Source: Thermoplasmata archaeon (GTDB lineage Archaea > Thermoplasmatota > Thermoplasmata > Lutacidiplasmatales > UBA184). From it: a stretch of DNA of 26,330 bases. The DNA is taken from NCBI GenBank assembly GCA_030039715.1, contig JASHVA010000028.1, positions 1 through 26,330 on the forward strand, read 5' to 3'. Below the pieces are notes generated by a model. It saw only the letters and a list, made by a program, of their open reading frames with translations, ran no database searches and was not told the origin of the DNA. Positions within the stretch are counted from its first letter, which is position 1; every line of letters begins with the position of its first letter. A program made the position numbers and the translations under genes. Shown here one piece after another: positions 1 to 7,250 of this stretch.

Positions 1-629
1 GCGGCGATCCACGCCTCCCCCGACTCGATCCGTTCCAGGAGTTCGGCGGTGATCGGCTCACCGTGGGCGACCCGCGACGCGAGGCAGGCGTCGGACGGCT
101 GGTCCCAGTTCGGCAGCCCGCGCTCGCGAGCGACCGCACGGACCATCGACTTCCCCCAGCCGGCCCAGGCGAGCGGGTGGTCGAAGCCGGCCTCGTCCAT
201 CGCGCGGAGTCCGGGCCGGTCCTCCGCGAGGTCGTCGCGATGGACCCCGTCCAGGAGTTGCCGCAGGCCCCGGGCGAGCGCCTCGCGGCGCAGGACGTCG
301 GTCTCGACCGACCGGCAGTGGTAGCAGCGGTCGGTCGGGTTCGCTCGATACTCGGGCCGTGCGAGCGGGTCGACCGGTACGACCGCGTGGTCGACCCCGA
401 CGGTCCGGGCGACGCGCCGCGCGCGCTCGACCTCCGAGCGCGAGACCGCCGGTCCCGCGAGCGTGACCGCCACGGCGTCGCGACCGAGCGCCTCGAAGGC
501 GAGCGACGCCACCAGCGAGGAATCGACCCCGCCCGAGAGCGCGACGAGCGCCGGCCCGCCATCGGCGAGGCGACGGAGGAGCTCCGCCTCGGAGCGGGGC
601 TGCTCGAGCGACACGGGCGAGAGGGCCAT
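1..629 (-). CDS. larE: LarE-like ATP-dependent sacrificial sulfur transferase (C-terminus beyond window)
   Basis: The minus strand is open from the ATG at 629 through the window start, giving 209 residues without a stop; the C-terminus is missing. The PP-loop motif SGGVDSS (residues 32-38) marks an ATP-pyrophosphatase that adenylates its substrate. The NPTDRCYHC segment (C102, C105) and the KSMVRAVARERGLP...SDACLASR block (C182) are typical of the LarE/ExsB-like family. In Lactobacillus plantarum LarE, a cysteine in the ACLASR block gives up its sulfur to build the nickel-pincer cofactor of lactate racemase; C182 is the likely counterpart. No larB, larC or larA lies in the window, so the actual acceptor is unknown, and another sulfur-transfer role is possible. 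A TATA-like element about 30 nt upstream suggests leaderless transcription, divergent from the PPC gene. Confidence 0.85.
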   Translation of the reverse strand, partial: MALSPVSLEQPRSEAELLRRLADGGPALVALSGGVDSSLVASLAFEALGRDAVAVTLAGPAVSRSEVERARRVARTVGVDHAVVPVDPLARPEYRANPTDRCYHCRSVETDVLRREALARGLRQLLDGVHRDDLAEDRPGLRAMDEAGFDHPLAWAGWGKSMVRAVARERGLPNWDQPSDACLASRVAHGEPITAELLERIESGEAWIA

Positions 630-654
630 GGGGGAGTGTCATCAGGGGGCGGGC

Positions 655-662
655 GGCTAAAC
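655..662 (-). promoter_or_regulatory. TATA-like element for larE
   Basis: The minus strand reads GGTTTAGC centred about 30 nt upstream of the ATG at 629. This is the only A/T-rich patch in the 104-bp divergent spacer apart from the one for the PPC gene. The distance fits an archaeal TATA box for a leaderless or nearly leaderless mRNA. Confidence 0.45.
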
Positions 663-695
663 CGTTTGAGTCGGGAGGTCGCGGAACGCTCCGCA

Positions 696-703
696 CGCAT
701 AAG
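696..703 (+). promoter_or_regulatory. TATA-like element for the PPC-domain gene
   Basis: CGCATAAG is centred about 34 nt upstream of the ATG at 734, in a G+C-rich divergent spacer. Transcription would be expected to begin a few bases before the start codon. No Shine-Dalgarno sequence is evident. Confidence 0.5.
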
Positions 704-733
704 TCCAAGAGCGAGCGCCCCCTCCGCGGCCCG

Positions 734-1171
734 ATGCAGGCGATCCGCGACGGGGCCGAGTGGATGCTCCGGCTGGACGACGGCCAGGACCTCTTCGAGA
801 CGCTCGCGGGGTTCGCCGAGCGCGAGAAGGTCACGGCCGCGGCGGTCTTGTTCGGAATCGGCATGTTCCGCAAGGCGACGTTCGGTTACTGGGACGGCCA
901 GCAGTACCGGCCCGAGGAGCTCTCCGTTCCGCACGAGGTCGTGGCGCTCCACGGATCGATCGCGCGCGCCGACGGGGCGCCGTCCGTCCACCTGCACGGG
1001 GCGGTCGCGGGCCCGGACCATCGCCTCGTCGGCGGGCACCTCCTGCGGGCGACCGTCGGCGTGCTGCAGGAGGTCGTGATCCGCACCTTCCCCGGTCGGA
1101 CGTTCGGGCGCCCGATGGTCGAGAGCTGGGGTCTGCGGATGCTCGACCTCGAGCCCGGGGGAAGCCCGTAG
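734..1171 (+). CDS. PPC/DUF296 domain protein (PD1-like, putative DNA-binding)
   Basis: The 145-residue product is a single PPC (DUF296) domain over its whole length, the usual size for stand-alone archaeal and bacterial members. The diagnostic pattern is HLHG followed by GGHL (H86, H88, H102), histidines that bind a metal in solved PPC structures. The preceding segment VTAAAVLFGIGMFRKATFGYW matches the family's glycine-rich second strand. In plants the domain accompanies AT-hook DNA-binding proteins; the role of prokaryotic single-domain forms is not established, so DNA binding is only a family-level suggestion. The gene is divergent from larE and 50 bp upstream of the Lhr helicase on the same strand, so it could be co-transcribed with the helicase. 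Confidence 0.85.
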   Translation: MQAIRDGAEWMLRLDDGQDLFETLAGFAEREKVTAAAVLFGIGMFRKATFGYWDGQQYRPEELSVPHEVVALHGSIARADGAPSVHLHGAVAGPDHRLVGGHLLRATVGVLQEVVIRTFPGRTFGRPMVESWGLRMLDLEPGGSP

Positions 1172-1221
1172 GTCCCGCCGCCGTCAGCCCTTTGGGCGTG
1201 CCCCGTCCTAGACGTTGTCCC

Positions 1222-4062
1222 ATGGCCGCAGCGCACGCGCTCTCGGGCATCGACCCGCGCCTGGCGGACGCCATGCACCGCCGGGGGGTCCGAGCCTACA
1301 CCGAGATCCAGCGCCTCGCGCTGCCCGTCCTCGCCTCCGACGCGGACGCGCTGCTCCTGTCTCCGACCGGCACGGGGAAGACCGAAGCGGCGCTCCTGCC
1401 GATCCTCTCCCGACGGCTCGCCGAGCCGACCCCGCCGGTCTCCCTCCTCTACGTGACTCCGCTGCGGGCGCTCAACCGGGACCTCGAGCATCGCCTCGTC
1501 GCGCTCGTCCGCGAGGTCGGCCTGACGGCGGCGGTGCGGCACGGGGACACGAGCGCGAGCGCACGCGCGGCCCAGTCCCGCGCTCCGCCCGACCTCCTGC
1601 TCACGACCCCCGAGACGCTGCAGATCCTGCTCGTGGGGAAGCGTCTCCGCGAGAGCCTTCGAAACGTCCGGACCGTCGTCGTCGACGAGATCCACGAGCT
1701 CGTCGGGTCGGACCGGGGGGCGCAGCTCGGGCTCACGCTCGAGCGGCTGGACGCTTGGACCGGCCGCGCGGTGCGTCGCATCGGACTCTCCGCGACCGTC
1801 GGTAACCCGGAGGAGGTGGCGCGCTTCCTCTCTCCCCCGCCCCGGCGCGTCGAGGTCGTCGTGGCGCGGGAGCCCCGCGACCTCGTGCTCACGGCGCGCC
1901 GTCCGACGGACGACCGCCCGCCGCTCCCCCCGGCGCTCGTCGCAGAACTGAAGGCCGACGCGACCCTCCTCGGCGGACTCCGAGCGGTCGAGGAGGAGAT
2001 CCGCGCCCACAGAACGACGCTCGTCTTCGTCAACACCCGCCCCACGGCGGAGGGACTCGCCGCGCGGCTCGCACGGCTCGCCCCGGACCTTCCGGTCGCC
2101 GTCCACCACGGCTCGCTCTCGCGCGAGGTCCGCGAAGAGGCGGAGCGGGCGTTCCGGGCCGGCGAGCTGCGGGCCCTCGTCGCGACCTCGTCCCTCGAGC
2201 TCGGGATCGACATCGGGGTCGTCGACCACGTCGTCCAATTCGGGTCGCCGCACCAGGTCGGCCGGCTGCTCCAGCGCGTCGGGCGGAGCGGCCACCGACG
2301 CGACCGCACGATCCACGGGGTCGTCCTCTCGCTGGACGACGACGACCTCGAGGAGGCGGCGGTGCTGGCCCGACGGGCGGACGAGGGCCAGGTCGAGGCG
2401 GCGTCGTGGCGGACCCGGAACCGCCTCGCCGCCGCGCAGCAGATCGTCGCCTCACTGCGGGCGGAGGGGACGGTCGACGCCGACCGGCTCTTCGCGACGC
2501 TCGGCCACGCGGCCGCGGTCGCCGACCTCACGACCGCCGAGTGGTCGGAGCTCGCGGCCTACCTGGTCGACCTCGGACTCGCCCGGCGTTCGGGCGGCGC
2601 GCTCACGTCGGGCCGGGGGACGCTCCACCGTTTCTACTCCTCGCTCTCGCTGATCCCCGACGAGCGGACGTATCGGCTGAGGGACATCGCCACCCGGCGC
2701 ACGATCGGGACGCTCGACGAACGGTTCGTGCTCACGCAGATCCTCGCCCAACCCGAGGAGATCTTCCTCCTGCACGGCCGCACCTGGAAGGTAGTCGAGT
2801 ACCGCGACGGCGAACTCCTCGTGGAGACGGTCAACGAGATCGGCCAGGAGCCGCGCTGGGCCGGGGAAGACCTTCCGGTCCCGTTCGACGTCGCGCAGGA
2901 GATCGGGCGATTGCGCCGCGAGGGGGATTTCGCCGAGTATCCGCTCTCGGAAGGGGACCGGGCCCGTCTCGAGGAGCGGCGTCGGGCGGCTCTGGGCGCG
3001 AACGCGCTCCCCACCGACCGGCGCGTGACCGTGACGGCCCGCGGGCGGGTGGTCGTGTACGGCGCCTGTTTCGGGACCCGGACCAACGAGACGCTCGCGC
3101 TCGCGACCGCAGGCCTCCTCACCGCGCGGCTCGGCGCCCGCGTCGAGGTCGCGGCCGTCGAGCCGATGTGGTTCGTGCTCGAGCTGCCGGTGGCGGTCGA
3201 CTCGGCGACCCTGATCGATGCCTTCTCGGTCGACCCGACGACGGTGCGGGCGCTCGTCGAGCGACTCGTGCCGGCCGGTCTCGACTACCGCTGGGTCTTC
3301 CTCTCCGTGGCCCGGAAGCTCGGCGTCCTCCCCGCTTCCGCGGACCCGCGAGACCTCCGGACGCTCGAGCCGCTGCTCGGCGCGGCCCGGACGACCCCGC
3401 TCGGGGAGGAGGTCCTCGAGAAGACGCTCCACGACCGGTTCGACGTGCCGCACGCCGAGGAAGTGCTCGCCGGCGTCCGTGCCGGCCGGATCGAGGTCGT
3501 CCCCGCACCGCCCGCCCCCCTCACCGACGGTCCCCTCGAGCGGCTGACGTGGAGGACGCTTCCCGACACGCCGCCTCCCACGCTCCTCAAAGCCGTCCGC
3601 GAGCGGCTCGAGAAGGAGCCGCTCGTCCTCGTCTGCCTGCGCTGCGGCTTCGTCCGGACGACGACGCCCTCCCGGTACCGGGCCGAGGGCGGGAGCCGTT
3701 GCCTCCTCTGCCACGGATCGCTCTCCGCCGTCCTGTCGCCCCGCCGGACGGAGGAGATCGAGCGGCTCTCGCGGTACGCCCGCGATAAGTGGCGCCCGAC
3801 GCGCCCGACCTCCGCCAAAGGGCGACGCCGGCCGCGCCGTCCGTCCCCCGAGCTCGAGGCCCTCGTGCGTACCGGCTACACCTCCGCGGAGCTCCTTGCC
3901 CACTACGGCGAGCGCGCGCTCCTCGCGCTCGCGGCGCGGGGGATCGGCCCCGAGACGGCGCGACGCCTCCTGATGCGCCTCTATCGGGACGATGACGCGT
4001 TCCTCACGGAAGTGCTCCGGGCGGAGCGCAGCTACGCGAAGACGCGGGCGTTCTGGGACTAG
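1222..4062 (+). CDS. lhr: Lhr-type superfamily 2 ATP-dependent helicase
   Basis: The 946-residue product is an archaeal Lhr-type helicase, probably acting in DNA repair or recombination. RecA domain 1 has Walker A SPTGTGKT (47-54), DEIH box (155-158) and SAT motif (190-192). RecA domain 2 carries LVFVNTRPTAE, the ATSSLELGIDIG block and motif VI QRVGRSGHR (ending at 359). Winged-helix and Lhr domain-4 regions follow. The C-terminus has two CxxC pairs (C805/C808 and C827/C830) that probably bind zinc, then a basic segment and a helix-hairpin-like end. The ATG at 1222 was chosen because the conserved N-terminus starts there; the frame is open far upstream but overlaps the PPC gene and lacks conservation. 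The stop shares a CTAG tetramer with the convergent trm1 stop. In many archaea Lhr neighbours a metallophosphoesterase; here a similar phosphoesterase lies at 15049. Confidence 0.93.
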   Translation: MAAAHALSGIDPRLADAMHRRGVRAYTEIQRLALPVLASDADALLLSPTGTGKTEAALLPILSRRLAEPTPPVSLLYVTPLRALNRDLEHRLVALVREVGLTAAVRHGDTSASARAAQSRAPPDLLLTTPETLQILLVGKRLRESLRNVRTVVVDEIHELVGSDRGAQLGLTLERLDAWTGRAVRRIGLSATVGNPEEVARFLSPPPRRVEVVVAREPRDLVLTARRPTDDRPPLPPALVAELKADATLLGGLRAVEEEIRAHRTTLVFVNTRPTAEGLAARLARLAPDLPVAVHHGSLSREVREEAERAFRAGELRALVATSSLELGIDIGVVDHVVQFGSPHQVGRLLQRVGRSGHRRDRTIHGVVLSLDDDDLEEAAVLARRADEGQVEAASWRTRNRLAAAQQIVASLRAEGTVDADRLFATLGHAAAVADLTTAEWSELAAYLVDLGLARRSGGALTSGRGTLHRFYSSLSLIPDERTYRLRDIATRRTIGTLDERFVLTQILAQPEEIFLLHGRTWKVVEYRDGELLVETVNEIGQEPRWAGEDLPVPFDVAQEIGRLRREGDFAEYPLSEGDRARLEERRRAALGANALPTDRRVTVTARGRVVVYGACFGTRTNETLALATAGLLTARLGARVEVAAVEPMWFVLELPVAVDSATLIDAFSVDPTTVRALVERLVPAGLDYRWVFLSVARKLGVLPASADPRDLRTLEPLLGAARTTPLGEEVLEKTLHDRFDVPHAEEVLAGVRAGRIEVVPAPPAPLTDGPLERLTWRTLPDTPPPTLLKAVRERLEKEPLVLVCLRCGFVRTTTPSRYRAEGGSRCLLCHGSLSAVLSPRRTEEIERLSRYARDKWRPTRPTSAKGRRRPRRPSPELEALVRTGYTSAELLAHYGERALLALAARGIGPETARRLLMRLYRDDDAFLTEVLRAERSYAKTRAFWD

Positions 4063-5150
4063 CCGGCCCCTCGGCCGAGCGCTTCGGCGAGCCGCTCGAC
4101 CTCGGCCCGAGGCGCGTCGGTCCGAAAGCCCTCCGGCCGCGCGTGCGTCCGCCCGGCTCGGAAGCCCCGCGCCCGGAGGCCCTCGAGGAGGGCCCGCAAC
4201 GGCGGGGGAGCTCGGAGCCGGAGGCGCCCCGCGAGCCGGTTCGCCTCGTAGTAGAACGGTACATCCACCGCCGACTCCTCGCGCCAGCGTTCGAGCAGGA
4301 GCTCGGTCTCGCGCGGGCGAGCCGCCCCGGCGGGGGGCGCGAGCTCCAGGACGAGCGGTCGGTCGTAGAGCGGACCGACCCACAGCGGCCCGAACGGACC
4401 CGGGTCGCCGAGCGGAGGGCCCGTCCAGCTCCCGGGTTCGAGCGTCTCCACCGGAGACGGGATCTCGTTCCTCGCATCGGGAACCAGCTGGGCGTACACT
4501 CGAACGTAGTGTTCCCGTACGTAGGCGAGCAGGGGCTGGAGGGCGAGGCCGTGGACCCGGGCCTCCCGTGCGAGGTACCCGATGAGGATCCTCAGTCCGG
4601 CCTCCGGGGCGAGTCGGCCCCGAACCGGCCGGGCGCCATACCGGCGCTCGCAGGCCCCCTTCTGGACGCCGGCGAGCACGACCATGTCCGTCGCCGTCAC
4701 GGCGATCACGCCATCGGGGCGCACCGCCGAGAGCGCCGCGGGAACGAACGGTGCCGGCGTGCCGTACGGGTCGAGGTCCACGTAGTCGAACGCCGCCGCG
4801 GCGGGCGGGGTCCGGGCGTCCCGCCGCTCGGTGGTCACGCCCGGTCGACCGGCCGCGTTGCGCCCGAGAAGCTCCGCCGCCGCGTCGTTCGCCTCGGTGA
4901 GGCAGAACCGCTCGAACGCCCCGCTCTCCGCAGCGAGGCGGAGGCCCCGCACGCCGGTCGCGGCGGTCATCTCCCAGCCCGCCAGACGACGACCGAGCCG
5001 ATGGGCCCACGCGGTGGCAAAGGCGACCGCGACGTCGCGGTCGGCGGCCATCGCGGGGTTGTAGAAGATCGGCGAGCGCGACCGCGGCCCCCGACCGGGC
5101 GGTACCGACGGCAGGAGGAGCTCGGTCGCGCCCTCGCGGCCGGGACTCAG
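4059..5150 (-). CDS. trm1: tRNA (guanine(26)-N2)-dimethyltransferase Trm1, probable CTG start
   Basis: Trm1 uses S-adenosylmethionine to make N2,N2-dimethylguanosine at position 26 of tRNA. The motifs EGATELLLP, IFYNPAMAADRD (residues 28-39), DLDPYGTPAPF (from residue 125), TATDMVVLAG and KGACERRYG are all Trm1 signatures. The conserved part begins before the first ATG (5051), and no ATG, GTG or TTG in frame precedes it nearby. A CTG at 5150 overlaps the THEP1 stop as CTGA, exactly mimicking the usual ATGA coupling, and gives 363 residues, close to the usual archaeal size. Starting at 5051 would give 330 residues and lose the FYNP motif. The zinc-binding cysteine cluster normally found before the GPLW.G motif is absent here (the segment reads FGPLWVGPLYD without CxxC pairs). 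Its stop shares CTAG with lhr. Confidence 0.88.
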   Translation of the reverse strand: MSPGREGATELLLPSVPPGRGPRSRSPIFYNPAMAADRDVAVAFATAWAHRLGRRLAGWEMTAATGVRGLRLAAESGAFERFCLTEANDAAAELLGRNAAGRPGVTTERRDARTPPAAAAFDYVDLDPYGTPAPFVPAALSAVRPDGVIAVTATDMVVLAGVQKGACERRYGARPVRGRLAPEAGLRILIGYLAREARVHGLALQPLLAYVREHYVRVYAQLVPDARNEIPSPVETLEPGSWTGPPLGDPGPFGPLWVGPLYDRPLVLELAPPAGAARPRETELLLERWREESAVDVPFYYEANRLAGRLRLRAPPPLRALLEGLRARGFRAGRTHARPEGFRTDAPRAEVERLAEALGRGAG

Positions 5151-5704
5151 TGGGACCGGCCCGTGATCAGGTGGACGATCTTGAACGCGAGGAGGTTCTT
5201 GTTGATCGGCGTCACTTCGAGGAGGCGTAGTTCGTCCCTCCGACGGATGTCCTGGAGGAGCGGGTTCCGGGATTTCTTGTGGAGGGTCATCACGATCGAC
5301 TTCTTCGCGTCGAGGGTCTCGACGACCGCCTTCGTGAACGGCTCGCTCTCGACCTCCATCTTCCCGACCTCGTCGATGACGATCACGTCCGCCGACTCGC
5401 GGGCCTCGGCGAGCGCGCGCGTGCCGACGCCCTCGAGGGCGGCGAGGTTGACGCCGTAGCGGCCCGAGCGCACGCGGGACTTCAGCGACTCGTGCGCGAA
5501 GACCTCGTGCTCCTTCGTGAGCCAGTTCGTGATCTGGAAGCCCGCGCGCCGTTGCTTCTCGACGATCGGCTCGGTGACCATCCCGCCGACCTTCACGCCC
5601 TCCTCCTCGAGGAGCTCGATGATGCGGAGGAGCGTCTGCGTCTTCCCCGAGCCGGGAAGCCCGGTAATGCCGATCTTGACCGGAGGGGAGAGGCGTCGCG
5701 GCAT
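5147..5704 (-). CDS. THEP1-family nucleoside-triphosphatase
   Basis: The 185-residue protein is full length for the THEP1/NTPCR family, soluble P-loop NTPases that hydrolyse ATP, GTP and other NTPs slowly. Walker A is GLPGSGKT (residues 15-22) and Walker B is VIVIDEVGKME (107-117), the latter a family hallmark. The VGGMVTEPI segment after the first helix is also typical. The ATG at 5704 sits directly before the first beta strand. It is the upstream gene of a two-gene operon with trm1, joined by a CTGA overlap. The cellular role of THEP1 proteins is unsettled. Pairing with a tRNA methyltransferase suggests an RNA-related role, but that is only inference. A weak TATA-like AGATAC lies about 26 nt upstream. 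Confidence 0.88.
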   Translation of the reverse strand: MPRRLSPPVKIGITGLPGSGKTQTLLRIIELLEEEGVKVGGMVTEPIVEKQRRAGFQITNWLTKEHEVFAHESLKSRVRSGRYGVNLAALEGVGTRALAEARESADVIVIDEVGKMEVESEPFTKAVVETLDAKKSIVMTLHKKSRNPLLQDIRRRDELRLLEVTPINKNLLAFKIVHLITGRSH

Positions 5705-5726
5705 GGTCGATAAGCCTGTTAGTGCC

Positions 5727-5734
5727 CGTATCTA
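5727..5734 (-). promoter_or_regulatory. Weak TATA-like element for the THEP1-trm1 operon
   Basis: On the minus strand TAGATACG is centred about 26 nt upstream of the ATG at 5704. It is one of few A/T-containing patches in the 67-bp divergent spacer. Position, not sequence strength, is the main support. Confidence 0.35.
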
Positions 5735-5742
5735 GGCCCCCG

Positions 5743-5751
5743 CGCAATAAG
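5743..5751 (+). promoter_or_regulatory. TATA-like element for the HemK2-like methyltransferase
   Basis: CGCAATAAG is centred about 25 nt upstream of the GTG at 5772. A short A/G-rich run (AAGGAAA) ends four bases before the start and could serve weakly as a ribosome-binding site if a longer leader exists. Confidence 0.45.
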
Positions 5752-5771
5752 AGCATATCTCAAGGAAATCC

Positions 5772-6542
5772 GTGCCGAACTCCGTACTCCCGGTCCGCTC
5801 GCGACTGGCCTCCGTCTATCCTCCCGGCGAGGATTCCTGGCTCCTCCTCGACTCCGTGCGCGTCGCACCGGGGCTTCGCGTCCTCGAGATCGGAGCGGGG
5901 ACCGGGATCGTCGCCGTCGCGGCGGCCCGGGCCGGGGCCCGCGTCGTCGCGACCGACGTCAACCGGTTCGCGCTGTCGGAGCTCCGAAAGGTGGCCCTGC
6001 GCGACCGGTTGGCCGTCGAGGTCGTGCGCACCGACCTTGCCCGCGGCCTCGCCCGGTTCGACCGGGTGTACGCGAACCCCCCGTACCTCCCGACGCGGTT
6101 GCGGGAGCGCGACGCCGATCGATGGACGAACGCCGCGCTGGACGGGGGTCGCGACGGGTGCCGCGTGACCGCCCGGATCGTCCGGGAGCTGCCCCAGCTC
6201 CTTCGACCGGGCGGCTCGGCGTACCTCGTCATCTCCTCGCGGCAGTCGACGGCGCGCCTCGCCGAGATCCGGGACGGCTGGCGGGCGCGCGGAGGGTCGG
6301 TCGGGGAGGTCGTGCGACGGCAGCTCGAGGGCGAACGGCTCGCGGTCTGGCGGTTCGCCCTCGGCCGGCGGCGCCCCCCTACCGCGCTCGCGCGGCGTGG
6401 TCGAGCACGGCTTCGAGGAACCGGTGCCCGTCCCCGTAGCCGGCGGGCCCGCCGTGGCGCGACCAGTCCGGCGCCTGCGCGCGGAAGTAGGAGCGCTCCG
6501 GGTGGGGCATCAATCCGAAGACGTTCCCCTCGGGGTTCGTGA
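5772..6542 (+). CDS. HemK2/Mtq2-like protein N5-glutamine methyltransferase
   Basis: This Rossmann-fold methyltransferase has SAM-binding GAGTG (residues 41-45), an acidic ribose-binding residue (D62) and the catalytic NPPY (102-105) that defines methyltransferases acting on planar amide or amine nitrogen. The N-terminal VYPPGEDSWLLLD block is characteristic of the archaeal/eukaryotic HemK2 (Mtq2) branch, which methylates the GGQ glutamine of the class I release factor. A GTG start at 5772 precedes it. Conserved sequence ends near residue 207, as expected for a ~200-residue family, but the frame runs on for about 50 Arg/Pro/Ser-rich residues antisense to purQ. That tail looks like read-through of a frame lacking stops and not a domain. 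A six-C run at 6374-6379 lies at the boundary, so an indel there cannot be excluded. Confidence 0.85.
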   Translation: MPNSVLPVRSRLASVYPPGEDSWLLLDSVRVAPGLRVLEIGAGTGIVAVAAARAGARVVATDVNRFALSELRKVALRDRLAVEVVRTDLARGLARFDRVYANPPYLPTRLRERDADRWTNAALDGGRDGCRVTARIVRELPQLLRPGGSAYLVISSRQSTARLAEIRDGWRARGGSVGEVVRRQLEGERLAVWRFALGRRRPPTALARRGRARLRGTGARPRSRRARRGATSPAPARGSRSAPGGASIRRRSPRGS

Positions 6543-7209
6543 GCCCCGCGACGTTCCCGATCGAGCCGTTCGGGTTCCATGGATATTCGGCCGGTCCCCC
6601 GTCCGGCGCGACCCAGCGGAAGAGCACCTGCCCGGCCCGCTCGAGTTCCCGGAGGTGCGCTTCGGGGTCGCCCGAGAGGATCAGCTTGCCCTCCGCGTGC
6701 GCCGACGGCATCAAAAAGCGCGTCCCGGGCGGGACCCCTTGGAGTGCCGGGAAGGCGCCGCCGTCCCAGCGCACGAACGTGGGCCGGCACTCGAAGTGTC
6801 CGGAGTCGTTCGTGAGCAGCACCGCCTCCGGAGTGCCGAGGCGGCCCCCGCGGCGTCCGGGCAGGAGACCGAGTTCGACCACGACCTGGAAGCCGTTGCA
6901 GATCCCTCCGACGAGCCGGCCCGAGCGGACGAACGACTCGAGTTCGGGGCCGATCGACGCGCGCACGCGGGCCGCGAAGATCGCTCCCGCGCGCACGTAG
7001 TCGCCCGCAGAGAAGCCGCCCGGAACGAACAGGGCATCGTAATCCTCGAGGTGCCGGCGCTCGTCGGCGACGACGTCGCGTCCTTCGAGCTGCTTCAACG
7101 ATACGATCTCGGGGCGAGCGCCGAGGTCGGCGAGGGCGACCCGGAGCTCTTCGTCGCAGTTGGAACCTTCGATCGAGAGGATCGCGGCCCGGAGGTTCCG
7201 ACGTCCCAC
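6379..7209 (-). CDS. purQ: Phosphoribosylformylglycinamidine synthase subunit PurQ (glutaminase)
   Basis: PurQ supplies ammonia from glutamine to PurL for conversion of FGAR to FGAM in purine synthesis. The 276-residue protein is a class I glutamine amidotransferase: oxyanion region FVPGGFSAGDYVRAG, nucleophile C104 in GGICNGFQ, and catalytic H236 and E238 in LMPHPERSYF. The length and the block PWNPNGSIGNVAGLTNPEGNVFGLMPHPE match the longer archaeal form. The start is GTG at 7209, directly before the first conserved strand; no ATG is available nearby. No purL or purS lies in the window. A TATA-like TTAA element 26 nt upstream implies leaderless transcription separate from moeA, which ends 42 bp upstream. 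The 3' end overlaps the methyltransferase frame on the other strand. Confidence 0.93.
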   Translation of the reverse strand: MGRRNLRAAILSIEGSNCDEELRVALADLGARPEIVSLKQLEGRDVVADERRHLEDYDALFVPGGFSAGDYVRAGAIFAARVRASIGPELESFVRSGRLVGGICNGFQVVVELGLLPGRRGGRLGTPEAVLLTNDSGHFECRPTFVRWDGGAFPALQGVPPGTRFLMPSAHAEGKLILSGDPEAHLRELERAGQVLFRWVAPDGGPAEYPWNPNGSIGNVAGLTNPEGNVFGLMPHPERSYFRAQAPDWSRHGGPAGYGDGHRFLEAVLDHAARAR

Positions 7210-7231
7210 GCCCGTCGGAGCGGACGCCGGC

Positions 7232-7239
7232 CCTTAACC
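7232..7239 (-). promoter_or_regulatory. TATA-like element for purQ
   Basis: The minus strand reads GGTTAAGG, centred 26 nt before the GTG start at 7209, in the short spacer after moeA. It is the only A/T-rich patch there and suggests purQ has its own leaderless promoter. Confidence 0.5.
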
Positions 7240-7250
7240 GTTCCCCGCCG

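Noticed and set aside
760..1221. N-terminal extension of Lhr by 154 codons
   Set aside because: It overlaps the PPC gene in another frame and has no conserved sequence. The ATG at 1222 fits the family start.
2452..5010. 852-codon open frame on the minus strand across lhr and trm1
   Set aside because: It is antisense to the lhr gene and shifted relative to trm1, with Arg/Gly/Pro-rich composition and no motifs. Such frames are expected where G+C is high and stops are rare.
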